From NCBI RefSeq assembly GCF_003688285.1, contig NZ_RCNT01000001.1, forward strand, positions 372,001 through 436,000: DNA of 64,000 nt. Direction: 5' to 3'. Position 1 is the stretch's first letter. Each line of letters opens with the position of its first letter. The translations under genes were made by a program, and so were the position numbers. The notes under the pieces were generated by a model, which worked only from the letters and a program-made list of their open reading frames with translations, had not been told where the DNA came from and searched no databases. Positions 25,427-33,861 of the stretch are shown here, in pieces. This stretch comes from Rhodophyticola porphyridii (GTDB lineage: Bacteria; Pseudomonadota; Alphaproteobacteria; Rhodobacterales; Rhodobacteraceae).

Positions 25427-26968
25427 ATGACCAAATCCATCGAACAATTGCGCCGTGATGCGAAGGCGCTGAGAAAAGCCCATGCGTCCGGGGATCGCGT
25501 CGCTGCCGCACGGATTGCCGCCTACCGTCCGCGCCCCGAGGGCACGGACCTGAAGCTTGCGGATTACCTGCATGTGATCGCGCGGGAGAACAGCTTTGCC
25601 AGCTGGCCGCATCTGAAGCTTGCGGTGGAAAGCCTTGGCATGGACAGGGCCGCCAAACGCCAACGGCTGAAGATCGCCGTCCATCACGGGCAGACCCATG
25701 TGGTCGAGCAATTGCTGGCCGATACCCCCGATCTGGCAGAGGGCGATCTGGGGCTGGAGATCTCGCTCTATCGCCGGGATGCGGTGGCGGCGGCGCTTTC
25801 GGCCGATCCGGGGCGCGCCACGGCGAACCTCGGGGTCGCCCCGCCCCTTCTGCATCTGGCGCAATCGCGGATGATCCATCTGTGGCCCGAGCGGGAGGCC
25901 GATATGCTGGCCATCGCCGAGATGTTCCTGGCACGCGGCGCGGACGTGAATGCGGGCAGGCCTGCGGGTGAGGGCAGCGATCACATGCTTTCGCCGCTCT
26001 ATTTCGCGATCGGGCATGCCGACAACATGGTGCTCGGCCGCTGGCTTCTGGAACATGGGGCCGACCCGAACGACAACGAATCGCTCTATCACGCGACAGA
26101 GCTTGGGCACCGCGAGGGTCTGAGGATGCTGCTGGATCATGGCGCCGATCCGCGCGGGACCAACGCATTGCTGCGGGCGATGGATTTTCACGATCACGAG
26201 GCGGTGCGTCTGCTGTTGGACGCAGGCGCCATGGCCGATGATTTCAACGATGCGGAAGTTGGCGGCGAGGCGCCTTTTGTCGTGCCGGCCCTTCATCAGG
26301 CGGCGCGGCGCATGTCGGACCGGCGCATGATCGAGATGCTGCTGGAGGCGGGCGCGGATGCGTCGCGGGTGTTCGAGGGGGCTACGGCCTATGGCTATGC
26401 GCGGGTGTTCGGCAATGCCGAGCTTGCCGCGGCGATCCGGGCGCGGGGCGATGTGCCGGAGTTGAGCCGGGAGGAGCGGCTGCTTGCCATGGCCGCCGAT
26501 GGCGAGGTGCCCGACGGGGTCTATATCGACCCGGCCAGACTGCCGGAGGCGTATCGGAACATCATCCGAATGATCCAGCATCTGCCCGGCAAGCTGGACC
26601 ATGTGAAGCGGCTGGTGGCGATGGGCGTGGAGTATGACCGCCCCGATACCGAGGGCTTGACGCCCGTGCAACTGGCCGGATGGGAAGGCCTGCCGGAGAT
26701 GCTGAACTACTTCCTCAGCCTCAAGCCCGATCTCACCCATATCAACAATTACGGCGGCACATTGCTGAGCACCATCATCCACGGTTCCGAAAACTGCCCC
26801 GAGCGGGCGGAGCGGGACTATACGACCTGTCTGGAACTGACGCTGAACCAGGGCGTCGCATTGCCCAGGCGGGCGATCGAACTGGCCGGCGACCCGGGTG
26901 TATCGGAGTTTCTGGCCGACTGGGCGCGGGCCCATCCTGGTCAGGTTGTGGAGGGCGGTGTCGTCTGA
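25427..26968 (+). CDS. Ankyrin-repeat protein
   Basis: A 513-residue soluble protein with scattered ankyrin repeats (for example LKIAVHHGQTHVVEQLL, LLEHGADPND, LLDHGADPRGT, LLEAGADASR, GLTPVQLAGWEGLPEML). The N-terminus starts MTKSIEQLRRDAKALRKAH, a charged helix found in similar proteins. No signal peptide or membrane segment is seen, so it is probably cytoplasmic with protein-binding function. ATG 25427 follows GAGGAAG; 25412 and 25415 are alternatives. It is a single-gene unit, convergent with the TetR regulator gene. Confidence 0.85.
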   Translation: MTKSIEQLRRDAKALRKAHASGDRVAAARIAAYRPRPEGTDLKLADYLHVIARENSFASWPHLKLAVESLGMDRAAKRQRLKIAVHHGQTHVVEQLLADTPDLAEGDLGLEISLYRRDAVAAALSADPGRATANLGVAPPLLHLAQSRMIHLWPEREADMLAIAEMFLARGADVNAGRPAGEGSDHMLSPLYFAIGHADNMVLGRWLLEHGADPNDNESLYHATELGHREGLRMLLDHGADPRGTNALLRAMDFHDHEAVRLLLDAGAMADDFNDAEVGGEAPFVVPALHQAARRMSDRRMIEMLLEAGADASRVFEGATAYGYARVFGNAELAAAIRARGDVPELSREERLLAMAADGEVPDGVYIDPARLPEAYRNIIRMIQHLPGKLDHVKRLVAMGVEYDRPDTEGLTPVQLAGWEGLPEMLNYFLSLKPDLTHINNYGGTLLSTIIHGSENCPERAERDYTTCLELTLNQGVALPRRAIELAGDPGVSEFLADWARAHPGQVVEGGVV

Positions 26969-27029
26969 GCGGTCTGATGACGCGCCGCGACCAGTCCGGC
27001 GGCCGGGTCATCCATGCGCGGCCGGGCCG

Positions 27030-27608
27030 TCAGCCGTCCCCCGACCCGGGGGCAAAGCCCAAAAGTCGTGGCAACCGCTTGATCGGGCCTGATGTTTTCA
27101 GGGCGCGGGCCAGAACCCAGGCCCCTTCCAGCCCGATAAACAGCGCCTCGGCCCTGTCCCGGGCGATGTCCCGGGGCAGTCCGGCGGCGCGCCCGTATTC
27201 CGCGATCTGGTCGATCCAGCCGGAGAAGACCGATGCCGCCTTTTCCCGGAACGCCTGATTCTGCGGCCCTTCGAAGAGGGTGGAGGAGACCGGGCAGCCA
27301 TCCCAGTGATCCGAGAGATCGAAGAGCTTGGCCAGCTTGAAACAGAAGGTCGTGGCCCCGGCATCGAAGCTTTTGGCGGTCTCGAAAGCGTCTGCCGCCA
27401 CGCGCTGCATCTGCGCCGACGCCCAATCAGCGGCGGCCAGGGCCAAGTCCGCCTTTCCGTTGGGAAAATGGTGATAAAGGGAGCCTTTGGGCGCTTTCGC
27501 CCGGGCCAGTATCTCGGCCACGCCGACGCCGTGATAGCCCTTCTGGCGGAACAAAAGGGCCGCATTCAGGACCAGACGGTCACGAGTCGAGGGGATCAAG
27601 GAGGTCAC
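27030..27608 (-). CDS. TetR-family transcriptional regulator
   Basis: A 192-residue repressor with an N-terminal HTH: LVLNAALLFRQKGYHGVGVAEILARAKAPKGSLYHHFPNGK (seen across residues 13-53) and a C-terminal ligand-binding domain of the LmrA/YxaF type (GCPVSSTLFEG). It is divergent from an alpha/beta hydrolase gene, with two mirror-image palindromes in between, so it very probably controls itself and that hydrolase. The ligand is unknown. Confidence 0.93.
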   Translation of the reverse strand: MTSLIPSTRDRLVLNAALLFRQKGYHGVGVAEILARAKAPKGSLYHHFPNGKADLALAAADWASAQMQRVAADAFETAKSFDAGATTFCFKLAKLFDLSDHWDGCPVSSTLFEGPQNQAFREKAASVFSGWIDQIAEYGRAAGLPRDIARDRAEALFIGLEGAWVLARALKTSGPIKRLPRLLGFAPGSGDG

Positions 27609-27628
27609 AAATCTCCTTTTGACAGAGA

Positions 27629-27669
27629 TAGACCGATTGGTCTAGCCTACGTGTAGACCAATCGGTCTA
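27629..27669. promoter_or_regulatory. Double TetR operator between regulator and hydrolase
   Basis: Two palindromes, TAGACCGATTGGTCTA at 27629-27644 and TAGACCAATCGGTCTA at 27654-27669, are exact reverse complements of each other and are separated by 9 bases. Each is close to self-complementary, and the two centres are 25 bases apart. The site lies 20 bases from both start codons. This is a textbook position for a TetR dimer operator covering two divergent promoters. Confidence 0.75.
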
Positions 27670-27689
27670 ATCCCAGGAAGGGTCTGAGC

Positions 27690-28580
27690 ATGTCGATAAG
27701 TATCCGTACCCTGAATGCCGGAGAGCCGGTGCGGACACCGGTCGAATTCCGGTCAGGTGCGGCGAAGCTCTCGGGCACCTTGTTCCATACTGCGCGCCGG
27801 CCCTGCGCGGTGGTGGTTCTGAACGGCGCAACCGGCGTGCCGCATGGGTATTACCGCCATTTCGCGACATGGCTGGCGGCGGAGCAGAATATCGCCTGCC
27901 TGACCTATGATTATCGCGATTTCGGCGCATCGGCGAAGACCCCGCTAAAGGCATCCAAGGCGACGATGGGGGATTGGGGCGTGCATGACCAGTATGCCGC
28001 AAGGCTGGCCGCCGCGCGGATGCTGCCGGACGTTCCGATCTGGGTTGTCGGTCATTCCCTTGGCGGTCTGATGTTGCCGTTTCAGCCGGACCCGCAGCAG
28101 GTTGCGCGAGTGATCACGGTGGCCAGCGGCCCGGTTCATTTTCGCGATCATCCCTGGCACTTCCGGCCTGTGGCGGCGGCACTTTGGTATGGCGCCGGCC
28201 CGGTAGCGACCGCAATGCTGGGCTATCTGCCCGGCCGGTTGCTCAGACTGGGCGAGGATCTCCCCTCGGGCGTTTTCTGGCAGTGGCGGCGCTGGTGCAC
28301 GACGCCGGGGTTCAACGCAGGCGATTATGGGCGGAGCCTGCCTTTGCCGGACATGCGCGGGGTCAGGGCGCCGGTGACATTCGTCGCCATGACCGACGAC
28401 CAGATGGTTCCACCCGAAGCGGTCTGGCGTCTGATGCCCTATTATGCGGAAGCCCCGAAGCGGCAGGTCACAATCCGGCCAGAAGATTTCGGATTGGGCC
28501 CGATTGGGCATATCGGCTTTTTCCGCCGCGGAAATGCGCCAATCTGGGACAGGGTTCTTGCCGCCGAACCGCGGGGCTGA
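27690..28580 (+). CDS. Alpha/beta hydrolase
   Basis: A 296-residue alpha/beta-hydrolase. The oxyanion-hole region reads LNGATGVPHGYYRHFATWLA, the nucleophile elbow is GHSLGG (about residue 125), the acid lies in MTDDQMVPP, and the histidine in GPIGHIGFF. It belongs to the group with a short cap and a GATGVP motif, of unknown substrate, and has no signal peptide. Expression is probably controlled by the divergent TetR regulator, suggesting it acts on the compound that the regulator senses. Confidence 0.88.
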   Translation: MSISIRTLNAGEPVRTPVEFRSGAAKLSGTLFHTARRPCAVVVLNGATGVPHGYYRHFATWLAAEQNIACLTYDYRDFGASAKTPLKASKATMGDWGVHDQYAARLAAARMLPDVPIWVVGHSLGGLMLPFQPDPQQVARVITVASGPVHFRDHPWHFRPVAAALWYGAGPVATAMLGYLPGRLLRLGEDLPSGVFWQWRRWCTTPGFNAGDYGRSLPLPDMRGVRAPVTFVAMTDDQMVPPEAVWRLMPYYAEAPKRQVTIRPEDFGLGPIGHIGFFRRGNAPIWDRVLAAEPRG

Positions 28581-28604
28581 TTCCCCTTCGTAGCGGAAGG
28601 GGAA
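28581..28604. terminator. Bidirectional terminator-like hairpin
   Basis: TTCCCCTTC and GAAGGGGAA form a perfect 9-base stem with a 6-base loop. It starts on the first base after the hydrolase stop and lies 15 bases from the rsgA stop, so it could end both convergent transcripts. There is no T-run on either side. Confidence 0.55.
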
Positions 28605-28619
28605 CCAGTCAACCGACGC

Positions 28620-29663
28620 CTAGCGCCCGGTCAGATCGTGTTTGTCCTTCTTTATGCTGCGATACAGCTTGCCCAGGGCACGGTCGCGTTCCCGCGCCTC
28701 GTGCAGGGTGCGGCTGTTGCGGGCGTCCTCGCGCTCCAACTTGCGCCAGCGATCCAGTCGCGCGGGCTCTATCTCGCCCCGGGCGATTGCGTCCTGAACC
28801 GCACATCCCGGCTCCGTATCATGGCGACAATCGGAAAACCGGCACTGCGCGGCGAGATCGTTCAAATCGGAAAACACAGCGTCGATACCCTCGGCCGCAC
28901 CGGCAAGACGCAAGGCACGCATTCCCGGCGTATCGATCAGCCAGCCACCATGAATTGTCCGGTGGAGGCCCCGGGCCGTGGTGGTATGGCGACCCTTCGC
29001 ATCATCCTCCCGGATGCTCTGGGTCGCGGCCGCCCCACCGGTCAGTGCATTGGCGAGCGTGGATTTCCCCACCCCAGAAGAGCCGAGAAGCACCAGTGTC
29101 TGGCCGTTCCGGCACCATGGCGCCAGGGCCTCGGCATCGCTGGTATCGGTTGCATTGAGCGTGATGGCCGTCACCAACGGAGACAGGCGTTCCGCCCGGG
29201 TGCGGTAGCTGCCCGGATCGTCGCATAGATCAGCCTTTGTGAGGATCACCAGTGGCAAGGCCCCGGCGGAAGCGGCCAGCGCAAGATAGCGTTCCAGCCG
29301 CGCCGGATTGAAGTCGGCATTACAGGAAGTGACGATACCAAGCGTGTCTACATTGGAGGCGATCAGTTGCCTGTCCGATCCTGTGCCAGCCGCGCGTCGG
29401 GCGAGTTCAGTAGCCGGATCAAGTCGCCGCGTCACACGCGCGCTTGCAGTGTCGAAAAGCACCCAATCGCCGGTGCAGTAAGCTCCGCTTGGAGTGTCAG
29501 AGGCCGGGATCAGCGTCAGCGGTCCATCGGGCGCGAGCGCGCCAAGACGGTCCCTTGCCACCGTTGCGATGCGGGCAGGATTGGAAGTCTCCACCTCCTC
29601 GGGCGTCAGTTGCGCAAGAAGGCGAGCCGACCATCCGAGGTCGGAGAGAGAATACTGGGTCAA
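28620..29663 (-). CDS. rsgA: Small ribosomal subunit biogenesis GTPase RsgA
   Basis: Circularly permuted GTPase that checks maturation of the 30S subunit. The OB-fold N-terminal part contains DWVLFD and the long loop with RQLIASNVDTLGIVTS. G4 (LTKAD) precedes G1 (GSSGVGKSTLANAL), as expected for the permuted order, then DTPGMR (G3). The C-terminal zinc-binding CRFSDCRHDTEPGCAV is present. No ATG is available: TTG 29663 (giving MTQYSLSDLGW) or TTG 29699 are the possible starts, and the former looks closer to homologues. SRP RNA is encoded just upstream. Confidence 0.92.
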   Translation of the reverse strand: MTQYSLSDLGWSARLLAQLTPEEVETSNPARIATVARDRLGALAPDGPLTLIPASDTPSGAYCTGDWVLFDTASARVTRRLDPATELARRAAGTGSDRQLIASNVDTLGIVTSCNADFNPARLERYLALAASAGALPLVILTKADLCDDPGSYRTRAERLSPLVTAITLNATDTSDAEALAPWCRNGQTLVLLGSSGVGKSTLANALTGGAAATQSIREDDAKGRHTTTARGLHRTIHGGWLIDTPGMRALRLAGAAEGIDAVFSDLNDLAAQCRFSDCRHDTEPGCAVQDAIARGEIEPARLDRWRKLEREDARNSRTLHEARERDRALGKLYRSIKKDKHDLTGR

Positions 29664-29751
29664 TTGCTTGAAGTCCCGAAAACACGTCAGAAGGGGCAAA
29701 CGCCGGCGAAGGGGTCTGCGCTATTGCGTGCCGGGCTCGGGCGCCGTCTGT

Positions 29752-29790
29752 CTAGTCGGCGCGGGCCCGGAGGGGGGATGCAATCTCCAT
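29752..29790 (-). other. Possible 12-codon leader ORF before rsgA
   Basis: On the minus strand AGGAGG (29795-29800) is followed 4 bases later by an ATG that opens a 12-codon reading frame (MEIASPLRARAD) ending in TAG. The Shine-Dalgarno match is strong, while rsgA itself has only TTG starts with a poor site. It lies between SRP RNA and rsgA. May be chance. Confidence 0.2.
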
Positions 29791-29856
29791 GATGCCTCCT
29801 GTCCGGTTCCTGTTTCGCCCCTTCGGGGCGATGCACCCGTGAGCGGAAATGGTGGT

Positions 29857-29950
29857 GAGAGGCTGGACTGCGACCCAAGCGGGTCTCGTTATGGCTGCTT
29901 CCTTCCGGACCTGACCAGGTTGGCGAGGTGCTTGCCCGCGCCAACCTCTC
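29857..29950 (-). ncRNA. ffs: Signal recognition particle RNA (small, 4.5S type)
   Basis: The minus-strand transcript contains the universal SRP RNA core GGTCAGGTCCGGAAGGAAGC in the apical domain. The two ends pair (GAGAGGTTGG with CCAGCCTCTC), giving a single long hairpin of about 94 nucleotides. It guides SRP (Ffh) in co-translational membrane targeting. Ends were set from the terminal pairing and may be off by a few bases. Confidence 0.93.
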
Positions 29951-29957
29951 GCCTGGA

Positions 29958-29986
29958 GAAATAGGGATTATTTGCGTGGGCTGCAA
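29958..29986 (-). promoter_or_regulatory. Putative SRP RNA promoter
   Basis: TTGCAG (29981-29986) and TATTTC (29958-29963) on the minus strand are 17 bases apart, with the RNA 5' end 8 bases beyond the -10. This fits a sigma-70 promoter for the SRP RNA. Confidence 0.5.
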
Positions 29987-30048
29987 CCCATAGCGCAATT
30001 AGCGCGTTCCAATGCTAGGATCGTGTAATCCGGAAGAGGGAAGAGGCC

Positions 30049-30885
30049 ATGCGTCTGAAAGGTGTCCGCCGCAGCAGGAATGTCGTTGACCGCCGAGGGC
30101 GCCGGGGCGGAACGACCGCCGGTATCGGCGGGCTTAGCCTGATCGTAGTGCTGGCCATCGGCTATTTCGCGGGCATCGATGTCACCCCCTTCCTGCAAGG
30201 CGCAGGCGGCCCGCAACAGCAGCAGGAGCGACCGCTGACCGCGGATGAGCAACAGGCCGGCGCCTTTGCCGCGCAGGTTCTGGCCACGACAGAGGATGTG
30301 TGGGGCGACATTTTCGTGCAGGAATTCGGCCGGCCTTATGACGCACCGCAACTTGTGCTGTTTTCCGAGGTGACGCAAAGCGGCTGCGGTGGCGCGTCGG
30401 GCGCCTCCGGCCCGTTCTATTGCCCCGCCGATCAGCGCGCCTATCTGGACACGGCCTTTTTCGCCTATATGGCGGAGCGTCTGGGCGCCGAAGGTGATTT
30501 CGCGGCGGCTTACGTGATCGCCCATGAGGTCGCCCATCATGTGCAGCAGGAACTGGGTATTCTGAGCCGCGCCAATCAGGCGCGCGCGTCAATGAGCCAG
30601 GCCGACAGCAACCGCGTCTCGGTGATGATCGAGCTTCAGGCCGATTGCCTGTCGGGTGTCTGGGCTGCTCATATTCAGGGCCTGCTGGAACCCGGCGATC
30701 TGGAAGAGGCGCTTACCACCGCGGAGCGGATTGGCGACGATTACCTGCAGGCCCGCGCGGGCCGCCAGCCGAACCCACACAGCTTCACGCATGGAACCTC
30801 TGCCCAACGAGCGGGCTGGTTCCGTCGCGGGTTCGAAAGTGCCGATCCCGGCCAGTGCGACACTTTCGCGGCTGAGAGGCTTTAG
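30049..30885 (+). CDS. Neutral zinc metallopeptidase (YpfJ family)
   Basis: A 278-residue membrane-anchored protein of the YpfJ/neutral zinc metallopeptidase family. It has one N-terminal hydrophobic segment (about residues 25-43), the family N-terminus with RRGRRGGTTAGIGG, and the zinc motif HEVAHH (HExxH, about residues 163-168), plus the cysteines in QSGCGG and FYCPADQRAYLD. A second glutamate follows in IELQADCLSGVWA. Proteolytic activity is suggested by the motif; physiological substrates are unknown. Confidence 0.92.
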   Translation: MRLKGVRRSRNVVDRRGRRGGTTAGIGGLSLIVVLAIGYFAGIDVTPFLQGAGGPQQQQERPLTADEQQAGAFAAQVLATTEDVWGDIFVQEFGRPYDAPQLVLFSEVTQSGCGGASGASGPFYCPADQRAYLDTAFFAYMAERLGAEGDFAAAYVIAHEVAHHVQQELGILSRANQARASMSQADSNRVSVMIELQADCLSGVWAAHIQGLLEPGDLEEALTTAERIGDDYLQARAGRQPNPHSFTHGTSAQRAGWFRRGFESADPGQCDTFAAERL

Positions 30886-31006
30886 CCCGCCCCATGCCGG
30901 ATTGCGGCCCATGTATCTGGCCTCCGGGCGGGCCCATGGTAAACCGCCGGAATGGTGGCCGCTTCACGTGTTTTCCCGAACCGATGCCGCGGGGGCATAC
31001 GGCTGC

Positions 31007-31777
31007 CTAGTTCGGGGCGCGTTCGGCCCAGCCCGCAAAGATGCGTTCGAGAAACACGACAATGTAGAACAGGAATATCCCAAGGGCCGCGAGGGCAAAG
31101 AGCACCGCGAACATCAGCGGGTAATCGGCGCTGATCCGGCCACTGTCGAACAGGTCACCAAGCCCCCGGCCATGTGGGGAAACGATCTCCATCAGATTGG
31201 TCCCGATGAAAGCCAGCGTTACCGCCACCTTCAGCGCACCGAAGAACTCGGGGAGGGTTTTTGGCAGGGCAATCTTCCAGAAGATCGTGAAATTCGATGC
31301 CCCTAGCGAGCGCAGGATGTCGCGATACTCGGGCTCAAGCGTGGACAGTCCGATGGAGACCGAAACGGCGATCGGAAAGAAGGAGATCATGAAGGCAATC
31401 AGGATCGTGTTGAAATCGTGCTGACCTACGAACATCAGCGCGACAATCGGCACCACGGTTGCCTTGGGAATTGCGTTGAAGCCCACGAGGAGTGGGTAGA
31501 GGCCTTCACGCGCGATGCGCGAAAAGCCCATGACCATGCCCAGAAGGGTGCCGAAGACGACGGCAAGTCCAAGACCCACCACCGTGCGCCAGAGTGTTTC
31601 CCAAGACTTGATCAGGAACAGGTCCCAGTAGCGCACGAAGGCCGGGATCAGGTCCGACGGAGAGGCCATGCGGAAATTCGGCAACTGGTAGAACCAGACC
31701 AGAAACTCCCAGATCGCAAGCACCGCGACAATCGTGATGACCGGCGCCGCGATCTTGCGGAGCGTTGCGGAGTTCAT
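31007..31777 (-). CDS. ABC transporter permease (NitT/TauT type)
   Basis: A 256-residue inner-membrane permease with about six helices and the EAA-like loop (LRSLGASNFTIFWKIALPKTLPEFFGALK, seen around residues 140-170). This is the SsuC/TauC/NrtB type used for small organic or inorganic anions and thiamine precursors. It overlaps the ATPase gene by 4 bases, making it the third gene of a solute-binding protein, ATPase and permease operon. Confidence 0.92.
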   Translation of the reverse strand: MNSATLRKIAAPVITIVAVLAIWEFLVWFYQLPNFRMASPSDLIPAFVRYWDLFLIKSWETLWRTVVGLGLAVVFGTLLGMVMGFSRIAREGLYPLLVGFNAIPKATVVPIVALMFVGQHDFNTILIAFMISFFPIAVSVSIGLSTLEPEYRDILRSLGASNFTIFWKIALPKTLPEFFGALKVAVTLAFIGTNLMEIVSPHGRGLGDLFDSGRISADYPLMFAVLFALAALGIFLFYIVVFLERIFAGWAERAPN

Positions 31778-32616
31778 GCGCCGGCTCCGATCTCGGCTTT
31801 GGTCGGATGACCGTCGAGCGGGGCGTCGACACTGCTGGCGCGGCCCTGGGCGACCTGAATCTGGTGACGTAAAATCGCAAGCATTTCAACGGCCTTCGGA
31901 GTGTAGAGATCGTCAAGCGTACGCTTTCCGGAGATGTCCACATCCATGGTGTATTGCGCATGGGCGGGGCGACCGGACATCACCACAACCTGATCGGCGA
32001 GAAACACGCTTTCGCGCAGATCATGGGTGATCAGCAGGCAGGTAAAGGGCTCGATCTCGCGCAGGTCATGCATGGTCTGCCACAGATCCTCCCGCGTGAA
32101 GGCATCGAGCGCGCCGAAGGGTTCATCAAGGATCAGCACTTCGGGATTGTGCACCAGAGAGCGGCAGAGGGAGGCGCGCTGGCGCATTCCGCCGGAAAGT
32201 TCGGAGGGGCGTTTTTCCTCGAAGCCTTCCAGCCCGACCAGCTTCAGCAACCCCATCGCGCGGTCCACCTGTTCGGACTTGCTCATTCCGGTGGAGACGA
32301 TCTCCAGCGGGAGCATCACATTCTGCAGGATCGTGCGCCATTCCAACAGAACCGGGTTCTGGAACGCCATGCCGACGGTGGGGCGGGGTGAGGTGACCCT
32401 CTGACCGGAAAGCCAGACTTCCCCCTCATCGGGGCGCATCAGGCCCGAAACGAGCCGCGTGAGCGTCGACTTTCCGCAGCCCGACGGGCCGACCACGGCG
32501 GTGAAACTGTTCTTCTCCATCCGGATCGACAGCTTGTCGAGAACCGGCAGGGGGCCCGCATCCGTGCGGTAGGCGTGCGTCACGTCACGCAGTTCGATCT
32601 GGAAAGGAGAGGTCAT
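31774..32616 (-). CDS. ABC transporter ATP-binding protein (NitT/TauT type)
   Basis: A 280-residue ATPase. Walker A is GPSGCGKST (about residues 42-50), the Q-loop lies in GMAFQNPVLLEWRT, the signature is LSGGMRQR, and Walker B is LILDEPFGALD. The C-terminal extension is typical of SsuB/TauB-like subunits. It is the middle gene of the importer operon, 64 bases after the binding-protein gene. Confidence 0.95.
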   Translation of the reverse strand: MTSPFQIELRDVTHAYRTDAGPLPVLDKLSIRMEKNSFTAVVGPSGCGKSTLTRLVSGLMRPDEGEVWLSGQRVTSPRPTVGMAFQNPVLLEWRTILQNVMLPLEIVSTGMSKSEQVDRAMGLLKLVGLEGFEEKRPSELSGGMRQRASLCRSLVHNPEVLILDEPFGALDAFTREDLWQTMHDLREIEPFTCLLITHDLRESVFLADQVVVMSGRPAHAQYTMDVDISGKRTLDDLYTPKAVEMLAILRHQIQVAQGRASSVDAPLDGHPTKAEIGAGA

Positions 32617-32680
32617 GAAGCGCCCTGATCAGGGCGCGGGCCCGCCGGAACCGGCCCGCGCAAGGTATATCAATCCGACC

Positions 32681-33694
32681 CTATTCGGGCGCGATCATCC
32701 GCAGCTCGGCATCGGGCAGATAGGCATCGGTGAAATAGAGCGCGGCGTCGGGCTCGCTGGTGAACTCATAGGTCAACCGAAGCTGTTCGATGGCCCGGTC
32801 CATCCGGTCGGCATCGATCTGCCCCATGCCGTTTTCGCGGACATAATCGGTGAGCACATTGGCTTCGATAGCAAGTTCCAGCCGGCGTCCCTCCAGTTCC
32901 TGATCGCCTGCGGGGTTGCGCTCGATCACAGCGGCGGCGGCGGCCAGCGGATCGGCGATGGCATCGGACCAGCCGCGCGCGACGGCGGTGAGGAAGCCGG
33001 TCACGATCTCGGGGTTTTCGGCGGCGAAATCCGTGTTGACGATGATCGCGTTGCCATAGAGTTCGACCCCGTGATCGGCGAAGAGGATGGTCGTGATATC
33101 CTCCTCGGGGACGCCGAGGCGCGCGAGGCTGAGATACGAGGAGAAGTTGAACCCGGTCACCGCGTCGACATTGCCCTCAGCCAGCATCGGCTCGCGGGTG
33201 GGGAAGCCGACCGGCTCGATCGTGATGGTGGACACGTCGATGCCGTTCACCTCGGCCAGGATCGGAAACTGGGCCCAGGCACCATCAGGCGGCGGTGCGC
33301 CCAGAACCGAGCCTTCCAGATCCCCGATGCCGGAAATGCCCTGACTGACCCGGCCGACGATGGAGAAGGGCGGGCTGTCATAGACCATCATGACGGCTGT
33401 CACCGGTGCGCCGGGGTTCTGATCGAGAAAGCGCACGAGGCTGTTGATATCGGCAAAGCCGAGCGGGAAGGCCCCGGAGGCGACCTTGGGGATCGCATCG
33501 AGCGAACCCTGGCCCGCGGTGATTTCGACACTCAGCCCCTCGGCTTCGAAATGGCCGTTGTCGATGGCGAGAAAATAGGGCGCGGATGGCCCCTCGAAGC
33601 GCCAGTCGAGCGCGAAGGCGATATCGGTATCGGCGGCAACCGGGCTGGCGGCAAGCAAGCCGGCGGCAAATGCAGGCAGAATTCGGGTGAACAC
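32681..33694 (-). CDS. ABC transporter substrate-binding protein (NMT1/THI5-like, NitT/TauT type)
   Basis: A 337-residue periplasmic binding protein with a signal peptide (about residues 1-22, ending PVAAD). IAFALDWRFEGPSAPYFLAIDNGHFEAEGL is the NMT1/SsuA-like opening and GQGSLDAIPKVASGAF follows. The start is GTG 33694 with GAGGAG nine bases upstream. The ligand is not clear: nitrate, sulfonate, thiamine-precursor and other anion binders share this fold. No TPP riboswitch was found upstream. Confidence 0.9.
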   Translation of the reverse strand: MFTRILPAFAAGLLAASPVAADTDIAFALDWRFEGPSAPYFLAIDNGHFEAEGLSVEITAGQGSLDAIPKVASGAFPLGFADINSLVRFLDQNPGAPVTAVMMVYDSPPFSIVGRVSQGISGIGDLEGSVLGAPPPDGAWAQFPILAEVNGIDVSTITIEPVGFPTREPMLAEGNVDAVTGFNFSSYLSLARLGVPEEDITTILFADHGVELYGNAIIVNTDFAAENPEIVTGFLTAVARGWSDAIADPLAAAAAVIERNPAGDQELEGRRLELAIEANVLTDYVRENGMGQIDADRMDRAIEQLRLTYEFTSEPDAALYFTDAYLPDAELRMIAPE

Positions 33695-33861
33695 GGGCGC
33701 TTTCTCCTCTGTTGGGCAGCGTTTTTGTGACCTGTTACCTCAGGCAGGAGGCCCCCAGGGTCAATTGATGCACGCTCTGCCGGATATGCTGACCCGACAT
33801 TTGCCCAAAAAACAAGCATTGCGATGGATATTGCAGCGATACTGTGCCGGTGACGCAGGCC

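Noticed and set aside
25106-26935. 609-codon minus-strand frame opposite the ankyrin gene
   Set aside because: The plus strand has clear ankyrin repeats, good start and ribosome-binding site. The opposite frame reads as an artefact.
33695-33861. Possible TPP riboswitch upstream of the NMT1/THI5-like importer
   Set aside because: The conserved CUGAGA and ACC(C)U blocks of the THI element were not found on either strand.
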